From Piscinibacter sp047602365 (GTDB lineage: Bacteria; Pseudomonadota; Gammaproteobacteria; Burkholderiales; Burkholderiaceae_C): a stretch of 64,000 nucleotides of DNA. A program made the translations under genes and the position numbers. Below the pieces are notes generated by a model. That model was not told the origin of the DNA, made no database searches, and saw only the letters and a program-made list of their open reading frames with translations. Location: assembly GCA_047602365.1 (NCBI GenBank), contig JASGHM010000001.1, positions 806,001 to 870,000 on the forward strand. The letters run 5' to 3'. Of the stretch, positions 15,695-28,878 are shown piece by piece; position 1 is the stretch's first letter, and every line of letters starts with the position of its first letter.

Positions 15695-17308
15695 TCAGGC
15701 GAGCACGACGTCGCGGCCGCTCAGCCGTTTTGCGAGGCCGGTGGCCAGCCGGTTGACGATGCCGTAGATCGACAGCTGCGGGTTGGCGCCGATGCTGGTC
15801 GGGAAGATCGACCCGTCGTGCACCGACAGGTTGGCCAGCTGCCAGTGGCTGCCATCGGGCTGCAGCACGCCGCGGCGCGCGTCTCCGGCCATGCCGCAGC
15901 CACCCATCACATGGGCGCTGACCACGCGCGTCAACAGCGGCTTGATCGGCAGCGCCGCGATCGCCTCGCGTGCCTGCTTCCACGAGGTGTAGCGCCCCGC
16001 CGTCTCGTGCACCGGCACGACGGTCGTTGCGCCGGCGGCGAACTGGATCTCGGCCATGCTGAGGAAGGCGCGCCTCGCGCCGTCCATCACGAAGTCGTTG
16101 AGCGGGTAGTCGAGCAGCGGCGAACCGTCGGCGCGCAGCGTGACGCGCCCGCCAGGCGACTGCTCGTGGAAGCCGTCGCGCATCAGTGCGAGCAGCGCGT
16201 GGGTCTTCGGAAACTGGGCCAGCAGGTCGGCCTGGGCCTGGCCGTAGCCCGGCAGTGTCGACGCGAATATCACCGGGTGGATCGGCGGCGCCTCGAGCTT
16301 GTAGCCGATCGCGCCGTCGATGGGCTGCGTCTCGAGGAAGTGGTCGGTGTAGATGGTCTGCGGCGCGCCATGCCAGCCTTCGATCGCACGGTCGAACAGC
16401 GCGGCGGAGATCACCACCGGGTGCAGGAAGGTGCGGCGGCCGAGCAGGCCGTGCGGGTCCGGCGCGCCCGAGCGCAGCAGCAGCGCCGGCGAGTTGATGG
16501 CGCCACCGGCCACCACGTAGTGCCTGGCCGTGATGCGAAGCATGGCGTCGGCGGCCGGGCGACCATCGAGCTGCACCGGCTGGCATTGCAGCGCCTCGAC
16601 ACGATCGCCCTGCAGCACGAGCCGTTCGGCGCGGGTCTGCACCAGCAGCGTGGCACCGCGCTCCAACGCCGCCGGCAGCGTGGTCACCAGCATGGACTGC
16701 TTGGCGTTGGTCGGGCAGCCCATGCCGCAGGAGCCGAGGTTCCAGCAGCCCTTGACGTTGCGATTGATCGCGGCGGCGGCGATCCCCAGGGCCGTGGCAC
16801 CGCGGCGCAGCAGCTCGTTGTTGTCGTTCGGCGGTGTCAGCCAGGGGCCGACGTTCAGGCGCCGCTCGGCCTGCATGAACCACGGACTGAGCATTTCCGT
16901 GCCGTAGTCGGACAGGCCGAAGTGCGAGCGCCAGTGGTCGAGCGTCGGCGTGGGCGTGCGGAACGAACTGGTCCAGTTGACCGTGGTCGAGCCACCGACG
17001 CAGCGCCCCTGCAGGATGTTGATGCCCTTGTCGGCCGTCTTGCGCGCGGCGCTCTCCTGGTACAGCGTCGGGTAGGCCTCGCTCTCGCGCTGGTGGAAGT
17101 CGGTGCTGCTGCGCAGCGGGCCTTCCTCGACGATCACGACCTTCAGCCCGGCCTGGGCCAGCAGTTCGGCAGTGATGCCTGCGCCGGCGCCACTGCCGAC
17201 GATGGCGACGTCGCACTCGATCCGATCGGGCAGCGCACCGTGCGGACCGCCGAGCACACGCCAGCCTCGGGCCAGGCCTTCGCGGACGGGATCGGGCAGT
17301 CGGCTCAT
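15695..17308 (-). CDS. GMC-family FAD-dependent dehydrogenase/oxidoreductase
   Basis: 537 residues. The N-terminal dinucleotide fold reads CDVAIVGSGAGAGITAELLA, followed by the GMC signature-like ILQGRCVGGSTTVNW. The C-terminal catalytic region HVMGGCGMAGDARRGVLQPDG and SIFPTSIGANPQLSIYGI is typical of GMC_oxred_C. It has no signal peptide of its own. It lies 13 bases downstream of a Tat-signal small subunit, the arrangement of gluconate/sorbitol/fructose-type membrane dehydrogenases, and would be carried out with it. No cytochrome c subunit follows, so the electron acceptor and substrate are unknown. Confidence 0.93.
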   Translation of the reverse strand: MSRLPDPVREGLARGWRVLGGPHGALPDRIECDVAIVGSGAGAGITAELLAQAGLKVVIVEEGPLRSSTDFHQRESEAYPTLYQESAARKTADKGINILQGRCVGGSTTVNWTSSFRTPTPTLDHWRSHFGLSDYGTEMLSPWFMQAERRLNVGPWLTPPNDNNELLRRGATALGIAAAAINRNVKGCWNLGSCGMGCPTNAKQSMLVTTLPAALERGATLLVQTRAERLVLQGDRVEALQCQPVQLDGRPAADAMLRITARHYVVAGGAINSPALLLRSGAPDPHGLLGRRTFLHPVVISAALFDRAIEGWHGAPQTIYTDHFLETQPIDGAIGYKLEAPPIHPVIFASTLPGYGQAQADLLAQFPKTHALLALMRDGFHEQSPGGRVTLRADGSPLLDYPLNDFVMDGARRAFLSMAEIQFAAGATTVVPVHETAGRYTSWKQAREAIAALPIKPLLTRVVSAHVMGGCGMAGDARRGVLQPDGSHWQLANLSVHDGSIFPTSIGANPQLSIYGIVNRLATGLAKRLSGRDVVLA

Positions 17309-17321
17309 GGTCGGCGAGGCC

Positions 17322-17828
17322 TCAAAGATCCGTGGGACCGGGGTAGCCCAGGTGCGCCCAGGCCGAAGGGTCCGAGAAGTAGGCGGCGTTGCTCAGGTCG
17401 CGCAGCGCGTGGTAGGCCTGCTGCTTGAGCGCCAGCGACGAGATGCGCATGCTTTGCAGCGCGGCCTGGACCTGGGGCACGCCGGCCTCGGGCCAGTCGA
17501 GCGACAGCCCGGCCAGGGCAATGCGGCCCGGTGGCGACGCCAGCAGCGCGAGCAGTTGCGACAGCTCGGCCTGCGTGGCGGCAGGGAACGCGGTGATCGC
17601 GGCCTCCAGTCGTTGCAGGTGGCCATCGAGCGCGGTGGCACGGGCGCCGGGCTCCGTCGGCAGCACGCCATCGAGCACCGCCTGGGCCACGGCCAGCATG
17701 ACGGCGCGGGCACCGGGACGCAGACGGCCTGCCTCGAGCGCGGGCCGCATCAGCACGACCGCCCCCCCCGCTGCAGCGAGTGCCAGGGAAGCGCCCAGTC
17801 CGAGCTTGAGAAGAGTGCGTCGCTGCAT
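17322..17828 (-). CDS. Tat-exported small subunit of a GMC dehydrogenase (gluconate 2-dehydrogenase subunit 3-like)
   Basis: 168 residues. The twin-arginine signal MQRRTLLKLGLGASLALAAA is clear, followed by a hydrophobic stretch. The mature part is helical, with the VAQAVLDGVLPTEPGA and LKQQAYHALRDLSNAAYFSDP segments seen in the subunit 3 family. These subunits help export the folded FAD subunit through Tat, since the GMC protein lacks a signal. A run of eight C (17762-17769, eight G in the message) falls within codons for the signal region and is a possible slippage site. Confidence 0.82.
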   Translation of the reverse strand: MQRRTLLKLGLGASLALAAAGGAVVLMRPALEAGRLRPGARAVMLAVAQAVLDGVLPTEPGARATALDGHLQRLEAAITAFPAATQAELSQLLALLASPPGRIALAGLSLDWPEAGVPQVQAALQSMRISSLALKQQAYHALRDLSNAAYFSDPSAWAHLGYPGPTDL

Positions 17829-17984
17829 GATGAGTGCGCGCCGGCGACCGAGCCACCGGCTGGCGCCGAGTCTTGCACCATTCGTCGGCGGCGGCCTAGA
17901 GCGGGCCGACTAACGCAGGCCGTGGGAAACCCGCAGCGAGCCGATAGAGTGCGGAGCTGCGCGGCGCGCGAAGCCGCGCCCGCC

Positions 17985-18713
17985 ATGGCTGCCAACACGA
18001 CTTCGATCCTGTCGCAACTGGACATCGTCTCCCGCGAGCGGGCGCTGCGGGCGGCCGATCCGGCGCTGCGGGCCTCGGTCGAAGCCGTGAAGGCGTACCA
18101 GCAGCTGCGCTTCGCGATGACCTACGCGGACCTGCTGCACAGCGCGCGCTACGAAGGAGCGGCGCGCTTCTTTCTCGACGAGCTCTACGGCCCGCGCGAC
18201 TTCAGCGAGCGCGATGCGCAGTTCGCCCGCGTCGTGCCGGCGCTGGTGCGCCTGTTCCCGCAGGAGATCATCGAGACGGTCGACACGCTGGCGCGGCTGC
18301 ACGCGCTGTCGGAGACGCTGGACACCGCGATGGGCCGCCATTTGCTCGGCGCGCCGGTCGACCGTGCGAGCTATCTGCGCGCCTGGCAGGCGGTGGGCGA
18401 CCACGCGGGCCGCGAAACGCAGATCATGTTGACGCTGGCGGTCGGGCGCGAGCTCGACCGGCTCACCCGCAAGCCCTTGCTGCGCAGCTCGCTGCACCTG
18501 ATGCGCGGCCCGGCGCGTGCGGCGGGCCTGCCGGCGCTGCAACAGTTCCTGGAGACCGGCTTCGACACGTTCAAGGCGATGGGCGGCGCGAACGAGTTCC
18601 TGGCCACGGTGGGCGAGCGGGAACGGTCGCTCGCGCGAGCGCTGTTCGACGCCTCGCCTGCAGCAGGCGAGCACGATGCCGTTGATGCCGTGCTTCTAGG
18701 ACAACTACCGTAG
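17985..18713 (+). CDS. FFLEELY-motif family protein of unknown function
   Basis: 242 residues, all helical. The motif ARFFLDELYGPRDFSERDAQFARVVPALVRLFP gives the family its name; the core here is FFLDELYGPRDF. No signal peptide, membrane segment or cofactor site is visible. Family members occur widely in beta- and gammaproteobacteria and are uncharacterised as far as I know. It lies 57 bases before an acyl-CoA ligase gene in the same direction, hinting at a lipid-related role, but this is only proximity. ATG 17985 is the start that keeps the conserved region without reaching into the upstream divergent promoter. Confidence 0.82.
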   Translation: MAANTTSILSQLDIVSRERALRAADPALRASVEAVKAYQQLRFAMTYADLLHSARYEGAARFFLDELYGPRDFSERDAQFARVVPALVRLFPQEIIETVDTLARLHALSETLDTAMGRHLLGAPVDRASYLRAWQAVGDHAGRETQIMLTLAVGRELDRLTRKPLLRSSLHLMRGPARAAGLPALQQFLETGFDTFKAMGGANEFLATVGERERSLARALFDASPAAGEHDAVDAVLLGQLP

Positions 18714-18770
18714 CGTCCGTCACGCCGCACCGCGAGCATGCCGGACGCATGAGCCACCTGAGAGGACCCC

Positions 18771-20466
18771 TTGCCCACGACCGTTGATCACCCCTGGCTT
18801 GCGAGCTATCCCCAAGGCGTGCCTGCAGAGATCGATCCCTCCGGCTACTCCTCGTTGACGCAGTTGCTCGAGGAGGCATTCCGCGCCCACGCGCGCCGCT
18901 GTGCCGCGGTGTGCATGGACAGCGAGCTCAGCTTCGCGCAGCTCGACGAGCTGTCCGCGTCGCTGGGCGCCTGGCTGCAGGCGCGCGGGCTCAAGCGTGG
19001 TGCGCGCGTCGCGCTGATGATGCCCAACGTGCTGCAGTACCCGGTGGCCATCGCTGCGGTGCTGCGCGCCGGCATGGTGGTCGTCAACGTGAATCCGCTG
19101 TACACCGCCCGCGAACTGGAGCATCAGCTGAAGGATTCGGGCGCCGAAGCGATCGTGGTGCTGGAGAACTTCGCCAGCACGCTGGCCGAGGTGATCGAGC
19201 GCACGAGCGTGAAGCACGTGGTGCTGGCGGCGATGGGCGACCTGCTCGGCTTCTGGAAGGGCCAGCTGGTGAACCTGGTGGTGCGGCATGTGCGCAAGAT
19301 GGTCCCGGAGTTCGGCCTGCCGCTGGATGGCGGCCGCACCGTGACACGCTTCAACATGGCGTTGGCCGAGGGCACGCGGCTGAATCTGCGTCGCGTCGAG
19401 ATCGGGCCCGACGACATCGCCTTCCTGCAGTACACCGGCGGGACGACGGGGGTGTCCAAGGGTGCGACGCTGCTGCATCGCAACGTCGTGGCCAACGTGC
19501 TGCAGTCTGAGGCCTGGTTCCGGCCGAAGCTGGACACGCTGGCGGCGGACCGGCAGCTGACTGTCGTCTGTGCGCTGCCGCTGTACCACATCTTCGCGCT
19601 GACGGCCTGCTTCATGCTGGGCGCCCGGCTGGGCATGAAGTGCCTGCTCATTCCGAACCCACGCGACATTCCGGGTTTCGTGCAGACGCTCACGCGGCAC
19701 CGGGTCAGCATGTTCCCGGCGGTCAACACCTTGTTCAACGCGCTGGCCAACGACCCTGACTTCGGCCGGCTCGACTTCTCCGACCTGGTGATCTCCAACG
19801 GTGGCGGCATGGCGGTCCAACGAGCCACCGCCGAGAAGTGGCAACACGTGACCGGCTGCCCGATCGTCGAGGGCTACGGCCTGTCCGAGACCTCGCCGGT
19901 GGTGACGATCAACCGCTTCGACGACGACGAGTTCAGCGGCAGCATCGGTCTGCCGGTGCCATCGACTCTGGTTGCGATCCGCGGCGACGACGGGCGCGAT
20001 GTGGCGATGGGGGAACCTGGCGAGATCTGCATCAAGGGTCCGCAGGTCATGGCGGGCTACTGGAACCGCCCGGACGAGACCGCGCAGGTGATGACGGACG
20101 ACGGCTTCTTCCGTTCGGGCGACGTCGGCGTGATGGATGCTGATGGCTCGGTGCGCATCGTCGATCGCAAGAAGGACATGATCCTGGTCTCGGGGTTCAA
20201 CGTGTACCCGAACGAGATCGAGCAGGTGGTGAGCCTGCACCCGGGCGTGCTTGGAGTGCGCGGCGGTGGGTGTGCCCGACGAACGCTCGGGCGAGGCGGT
20301 GAAGCTGTACGTCGTTCGGCGCGACGCGTCGCTGTCCGAAGGCGACGTCTCCGACTACTGCAAGGAGAACTTCACCGGCTACAAACGCCCGAAGCACGTG
20401 GAGTTTCGCGACGAGCTGCCGAAGTCCAACGTGGGCAAGATCCTGCGTCGGGAGCTGCGCGGTTGA
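18771..20466 (+). CDS. fadD: Long-chain fatty acid-CoA ligase, frame disrupted near 20251
   Basis: About 565 residues after correction. ATP-binding motif YTGGTTGVSKGATLLH, GYGLSETSPVV and the hinge DRKKDMILVSGFNVYPNEIE are all intact. At 20251-20252 the sequence reads GTGCTTGGAG where the family expects GTGCTGGAG. One extra T throws the frame out after LHPGVL. The true C-terminus (ECAAVGVPDERSGEAV to KSNVGKILRRELRG) continues in the next frame and stops at 20466. As printed, the wrong frame stays open into the next gene, giving an artificial 884-codon fusion. It activates fatty acids as acyl-CoA. A sequence error is likelier than a pseudogene. Confidence 0.85.
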
Positions 20467-21425
20467 GCGTGCGAGCCGGCACGTTGAGTGCGGCCGACGT
20501 CGAAAGCCGGTTTCGCGAGGCCGGCCTGCGGGTCTTCGAGCGCGGTTGGCTTTCATCGAACAATGTGCTGTTCGGCAAGCGCAGCGAGGAGCCGTCGATC
20601 CTTGTCGATTCCGGCTACTGGTCGCATCAGGAACAGACGGCGGCGTTGGTTCGCGGTGCACTGGGAGCGGACGGGCGGCTGGATCGCGTCATCAACACGC
20701 ACCTGCACTCGGATCACTGCGGGGGCAACGCGCACCTGCAACGACTGTTCGACTGCCAGGTCGACGTTCCGGCGGGTGAGTTCGAGAAGGTCGAGCGTTG
20801 GTCAGAGGAAGAGCTGACCTATCAGCCCACCGGACAGCACTGCCCACGATTCACCGCTCACGGACGCCTACAAGCGGGCGAGCATTTCGACCTGGCAGGG
20901 CGCGCCTGGAACATCATCGCGTCTCCGGGCCACGACCCGGAATCGGTGATGCTGCACGAGCCATCGCTGGGCATTCTGATCTCCGCGGACGCGCTGTGGG
21001 AGGACGGGTTCGGCGTAGTCTTCCCCGAGCTCGAAGGCTTCGGTGCATTCGACGACGTGAGGCGTACGCTGGAGCTGATCTCTCAGTTGAGTGTCGAAGT
21101 GGTGATTCCGGGGCACGGTCGGCCATTCATCGACGTTCGGACCGCGCTCGAACGCGCGCACGCCAAGCTGGACCGCTTCGTGGCCGACCCGCGCAAGCAC
21201 GCGCTGCACGCGGCCAAGGTCTTGATCAAGTTCCACTTGCTGGAAGTCCAGGGGGCGACGTTGTCGGAGCTGGATTCCTGGCTGCGGGAGACAAGCTACT
21301 TCGGCTCGGTGCATGCCCGCCATTTCGGCCAGCACTCTTGGATGGATTGGCGAAGCGAACTATTGGAGGGGCTGAGGCGAAGCCGTGCGATCGAATTCGA
21401 CGGCAGCATCGTCAGAAACCTCTGA
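20463..21425 (+). CDS. Metallo-beta-lactamase-fold hydrolase
   Basis: 320 residues. The zinc motif VINTHLHSDHCGGN (HxHxDH) is followed by a later ligand His/Asp set including SPGHDPESVML and ISADALWEDGF. The C-terminal helical region (FIDVRTALERAHAKLDRF) resembles the lactonase/glyoxalase II-like MBL group. The start is taken as TTG 20463, which overlaps the fadD stop by 4 bases and has GGAG at 20451-20454; GTG 20469 is an alternative. Placement after an acyl-CoA ligase suggests thioester or ester hydrolysis, but this is not proven by sequence. Confidence 0.85.
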   Translation: MSVRAGTLSAADVESRFREAGLRVFERGWLSSNNVLFGKRSEEPSILVDSGYWSHQEQTAALVRGALGADGRLDRVINTHLHSDHCGGNAHLQRLFDCQVDVPAGEFEKVERWSEEELTYQPTGQHCPRFTAHGRLQAGEHFDLAGRAWNIIASPGHDPESVMLHEPSLGILISADALWEDGFGVVFPELEGFGAFDDVRRTLELISQLSVEVVIPGHGRPFIDVRTALERAHAKLDRFVADPRKHALHAAKVLIKFHLLEVQGATLSELDSWLRETSYFGSVHARHFGQHSWMDWRSELLEGLRRSRAIEFDGSIVRNL

Positions 21426-21452
21426 TTTTCCGATTTCAATCCTGAAAGCAAA

Positions 21453-21482
21453 AAGGCCCCCGTCATTTGACGGGGGCCTTTT
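21453..21482. terminator. Strong bidirectional Rho-independent terminator (end of rrn operon and of the fadD unit)
   Basis: A 13-bp stem (arms around 21453-21465 and 21470-21482, GGCCCCCGTC/GACGGGGGCC at its core) with a 4-base ATTT loop. It is flanked by A residues on one side and T residues on the other. It works for both the plus-strand hydrolase gene and the minus-strand 5S rRNA. Confidence 0.88.
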
Positions 21483-21493
21483 CACTGATATTA

Positions 21494-21607
21494 GCCTGAC
21501 AATGTCCTACTTTCACACGGGAATCCGCACTATCATCGGCGCTGAGGCGTTTCACTGTCCTGTTCGGGATGGGAAGGAGTGGGACCACCTCGCTATGGTC
21601 ATCAGGC
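21494..21607 (-). rRNA. rrf: 5S ribosomal RNA
   Basis: 114 bases. The minus strand begins GCCTGATGACCATAGCGAG and ends with the complementary GTCAGGC, forming the closing helix. Internal segments such as CCCATCCCGAACAGGAC are the conserved loop of 5S rRNA. It is the last gene of the rrn operon, with the terminator just after its 3' end. A 133-base spacer separates it from 23S. Confidence 0.95.
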
Positions 21608-21729
21608 TTAACTTGTCGCCACCTTGTCGCACGACAAGGCAGCCAATTCGCAGAGTCTGAATCAGTTTGATTGCGTACCGATCATCATTGAAGATCGGCA
21701 AAACACGCTCGACTCACCTTGACGCTCAG

Positions 21730-21740
21730 GTCAAAGTTAT

Positions 21741-21749
<9 letters not shown>
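21730..21749 (-). other. 23S rRNA RNase III processing stem, 3' arm
   Basis: This 20-base stretch is the exact reverse complement of 24610-24629, so the 23S ends base-pair into a long stem in the precursor, the normal RNase III substrate. Confidence 0.75.
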
Positions 21750-24609
<2,860 letters not shown>

Positions 24610-24616
<7 letters not shown>

Positions 24617-24629
24617 CTATAACTTTGAC
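24610..24629 (-). other. 23S rRNA RNase III processing stem, 5' arm
   Basis: It pairs perfectly over 20 bases with 21730-21749. It includes the first bases of mature 23S and the adjoining spacer. Confidence 0.75.
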
Positions 24630-24790
24630 GCCTCGCTGTAGAAGCATCGTCAAGGACTGTTTGAGTATTACGCGTTATGCCGTTCTTCAAACTCTTGCGA
24701 GTTGATTCTTGGTGACGCAATCAAAATGTTGCCGACGGCACGGTCCGCCATGAAGCGGTTTCCGCCGACAACGCTGATTCGACTCTACGA

Positions 24791-24804
24791 ATTGTTAAAG
24801 AACA
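24791..24804 (-). promoter_or_regulatory. Spacer boxA antitermination element before 23S
   Basis: On the minus strand it reads TGTTCTTTAACAAT, a close match to the rrn boxA consensus bound by NusB/S10. It lies in the spacer between tRNA-Ala and 23S, as in other proteobacterial rrn operons. The rest of the roughly 270-base spacer (24617-24886) holds no gene. Confidence 0.7.
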
Positions 24805-24886
24805 ACAGCCGACTCTTTCGAGACGCTGTCGCAAGCGGCCTGCCAAACGGCAGCCACTTGCGGTAGCGACTAGATCGGGTTTGGTG

Positions 24887-24962
24887 TGGTGGAGGATGAC
24901 GGGATCGAACCGACGACCCCCTGCTTGCAAAGCAGGTGCTCTCCCAGCTGAGCTAATCCCCC
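24887..24962 (-). tRNA. tRNA-Ala (anticodon TGC)
   Basis: 76 bases. The minus strand has acceptor GGGGGAT pairing with ATCCTCC, D-arm GCTCAGCTGGGAGAGC, anticodon stem-loop CCTGCTTTGCAAGCAGG with TGC, T-arm GGTTCGATCC, and an encoded CCA. It lies in the 16S-23S spacer. Confidence 0.96.
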
Positions 24963-24970
24963 CGTGAAGA

Positions 24971-25047
24971 TGGTGGGTCTGGTTGGATTCGAACCAACGA
25001 CCCCCGCCTTATCAAGACGGTGCTCTAACCGACTGAGCTACAGACCC
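24971..25047 (-). tRNA. tRNA-Ile (anticodon GAT)
   Basis: 77 bases. The minus strand starts GGGTCTGTAGCTCAGTCGG, with anticodon loop CTTGATAAG (GAT) and T-arm GGTTCGAATCC, and ends with encoded CCA. It is 8 bases upstream of tRNA-Ala in the transcript, as is standard in the rrn spacer. Confidence 0.96.
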
Positions 25048-25152
25048 TTCACGTTCATTGCGAAGCGTGGGTGTCTACGTCGCGTCAACCAGGTGCCGAA
25101 GCACACAGCTGGTCTGCTCAGCCGGCTCACGCTCACACACTGTTGTCAACTA

Positions 25153-25171
25153 CAGCCGATAAGTGTGGGCG
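25153..25171 (-). other. 16S rRNA processing stem, 3' arm
   Basis: These 19 bases in the 16S-tRNA spacer pair with 26828-26846 in the leader with a single C-A mismatch, forming the RNase III stem that closes the 16S precursor. Confidence 0.7.
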
Positions 25172-25193
25172 CAAGAAATTGAGTGCTATTTCC

Positions 25194-26724
<1,531 letters not shown>

Positions 26725-26827
26725 GATCTTGAATGTTTGCTCAAAGAATTGAAGTGAACTTCACTTCAGTGAGCGTTTAAGGTCCTTGAGACCTCGAGTC
26801 TTTCGACTCTTGGCACTCGCCTTCAAA

Positions 26828-26846
26828 CGCCCACGCTTATCGGCTG
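26828..26846 (-). other. 16S rRNA processing stem, 5' arm
   Basis: The leader arm of the 16S RNase III stem, pairing with 25153-25171 at 18 of 19 positions. Confidence 0.7.
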
Positions 26847-26850
26847 TTAG

Positions 26851-26862
26851 TTTTTAAAGAGC
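26851..26862 (-). promoter_or_regulatory. Leader boxA antitermination element
   Basis: On the minus strand it reads GCTCTTTAAAAA, matching the rrn boxA, and lies between the promoters and the 16S processing stem. The stretch 26725-27050 is otherwise leader and promoter sequence without a gene. Confidence 0.7.
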
Positions 26863-26912
26863 TTGCCTTGCGGCGTTTGCTGATTTCGTTTCCGTTCTCA
26901 GCGAAGAAAGCG

Positions 26913-26942
26913 ATTCTGACATGTTTTCTAAAACCCTGTCAA
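26913..26942 (-). promoter_or_regulatory. rrn promoter P2 candidate
   Basis: On the minus strand: TTGACA (-35, 26937-26942), an 18-base spacer and CAGAAT (-10, 26913-26918). It is the promoter nearest to boxA and 16S and has a consensus -35. Confidence 0.6.
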
Positions 26943-27016
26943 GCACTCTGCTTTTCTTCTCTTCACCGACTTGTCGTCGCGCTTTTTGCGCAGCGCCGTG
27001 ATCAGCGAAGACCGCG

Positions 27017-27044
27017 ACTATAGCATGCTTTTGGAGCGCGTCAA
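27017..27044 (-). promoter_or_regulatory. rrn promoter P1 candidate
   Basis: On the minus strand: TTGACG (-35, 27039-27044), a 16-base spacer and TATAGT (-10, 27017-27022), followed by a GC-rich discriminator. It begins only 6 bases after the ptsI stop codon. Confidence 0.65.
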
Positions 27045-27050
27045 CAACCC

Positions 27051-28823
27051 TCAGCGACGCGACTCCACTGCGGCGATCTCGCGCAGATAGGTCTCGGGGT
27101 CGTCCGCAGCGAGCAAGCCTGGCGCGACGCCCTCGCAGCGACGCGTGTCCGCCCTCAGTACGCGTTGCTTGATGGAGGCCACCTGCGCCGGGTGCATCGA
27201 GAAGCTGCGCAGCCCCATGCCCAGCAGCACCTCGGTAAAGGTCGGGTCACCAGCCATCTCGCCACACACGCTCACGTGCTTGCCGACCGCCCGCGCCTGA
27301 CGGATGGTGGCCGCGATCAAGCCGAGCACCGCCGGATGCCAGGGGTCATAGAGGTGCGCCACCGATTCGTCGGCACGATCGATGGCCAGCGTGTACTGGA
27401 TGAGGTCGTTGGTGCCGATCGACACGAAATCGAAGTGACGCAGGAACACAGGCAGGACCAGCGCCGCCGCGGGCACCTCGATCATCGCGCCGACCTCGAC
27501 GTCGATGAACGGCTTGCCCGCATCGGTCAGCTGCTGCTTCGCGCGCGCGATCGCATCCAGCGTCAGCTTCACTTCGCTGAGGTGGGCCACCATCGGGATC
27601 AGCATTCGCACCTTGCCGTAGGCACTGGCCCGCAGGATGGCGCGGATCTGCTGGCGGAACATGCCCGGCTCCGAAAGGCTCCAGCGGATCGCGCGAAGGC
27701 CGAGCGCAGGGTTGAGCGCATGTTCGTGGCGCAGTTCGTTGACCGACATGCGCTCCAGCGGCTTGTCTGCGCCGATGTCGACGGTGCGGATGGTCACCGG
27801 CAGCCCGTTCATCGCCTCCACAGCCGCCCGGTAGGCTTCGAACTGCTCGTCCTCCCCGGGCAACTCGCCGCCGCGGTTCATGAACAGGAACTCGCTGCGG
27901 AACAGGCCCACACCGAGCGCCCCGGCCTCCAGCGCTGCGTGGGCGTCCTGCGGCATCTCGATGTTGGCGAGCAGTTCGACACGCTCGCCGTCGAGCGTCA
28001 CGGCCGGCGTATGCCGCAGGCGCGAGAGCCGCTCGCGCTCCAGTTCGGCCTGCCGCTGCCGGAACCGGTATTCCTCGAGAACGATGGGCGACGGATCGAC
28101 GACCACGATGCCGTTGTCGCCGTCGATGATCACCCAGTCGTCCTGGCGGATGATCCGGCTCGCCTCGCGCGCACCGACAACTGCCGGGATGTCCATGCTG
28201 CGCGCCACGATCGCAGTGTGCGAGGTGCGCCCGCCGACGTCGGTCACGAAGCCTGTGAACACGCCGCCCTTGAAGTGCAGCATGTCGGCCGGGGCGATGT
28301 CGTTGGCGACCAGGATCAACGGGTCCTCTCCAGCGAAGTCGCGTACCCCCACGGCCGGGGCGGCCGCCAGCGAGACCCCGGCGCCGTGCTTCAGCGCTCG
28401 AAGAAGACGCTCGACCACCTGCTCCAGATCGGCCTTGCGCTCGCGCAGGTAGTCGTCCTCCATCTCGTCGAACTGGCGCGCCAGCACCTCGAGCTGGGCC
28501 GACAGCGCCCATTCGGCGTTGTAGTGGCGCTCGTGGATCCACTGCTTGGTCGCGCCGGTCAGCGAATCGTCGTGCAGCAGCATCAGGTGCACGTCGAGCA
28601 GGGCCGACAGTTCGGCCGGCGCCTCGGACGGCAGGTCGCGCTTGAGCAGGCTCAGCTCGCTGGCCACCGCATCGCGCGCCAGGCGCAGACGCCCGACTTC
28701 CTCGTCGACGCTGCCCTGGTCGATGAAGTAGTGCGCCACGTCGACCCGGCTCGATGCCACCAGCACCGCCCGCCCGATGGCGACCCCGCGCGAGACGGGC
28801 AGACCGAACACCTGGAAGCTCAT
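27051..28823 (-). CDS. ptsI: Phosphoenolpyruvate-protein phosphotransferase (PTS enzyme I)
   Basis: 590 residues. It takes phosphate from PEP and passes it to HPr. The phospho-acceptor His is in GGRTSHTAIVARSMDIPA; the PEP-binding barrel shows FLFMNR and the SIGTNDLIQYTLAIDR signature, with CGEMAGDPT near the end. Upstream genes are ptsH and manX in the same direction. A TAGCAT hexamer 6 bases before the ATG may give it an additional leaderless promoter. The rrn promoters begin directly after its stop. No sugar-specific IIB/IIC is present, so the set is probably regulatory. Confidence 0.97.
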   Translation of the reverse strand: MSFQVFGLPVSRGVAIGRAVLVASSRVDVAHYFIDQGSVDEEVGRLRLARDAVASELSLLKRDLPSEAPAELSALLDVHLMLLHDDSLTGATKQWIHERHYNAEWALSAQLEVLARQFDEMEDDYLRERKADLEQVVERLLRALKHGAGVSLAAAPAVGVRDFAGEDPLILVANDIAPADMLHFKGGVFTGFVTDVGGRTSHTAIVARSMDIPAVVGAREASRIIRQDDWVIIDGDNGIVVVDPSPIVLEEYRFRQRQAELERERLSRLRHTPAVTLDGERVELLANIEMPQDAHAALEAGALGVGLFRSEFLFMNRGGELPGEDEQFEAYRAAVEAMNGLPVTIRTVDIGADKPLERMSVNELRHEHALNPALGLRAIRWSLSEPGMFRQQIRAILRASAYGKVRMLIPMVAHLSEVKLTLDAIARAKQQLTDAGKPFIDVEVGAMIEVPAAALVLPVFLRHFDFVSIGTNDLIQYTLAIDRADESVAHLYDPWHPAVLGLIAATIRQARAVGKHVSVCGEMAGDPTFTEVLLGMGLRSFSMHPAQVASIKQRVLRADTRRCEGVAPGLLAADDPETYLREIAAVESRR

Positions 28824-28878
28824 GGCGGCATGCTAGCCCGTCGGGGCCGCGCCGCCATCGGTACTTCTTACAGGCGCG

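Noticed and set aside
26828..26846. GCCGATAAG word in the rrn leader resembling a FliA -10
   Set aside because: It is the conserved arm of the 16S processing stem, paired with 25153-25171, and no -35 is present at 11 bases.
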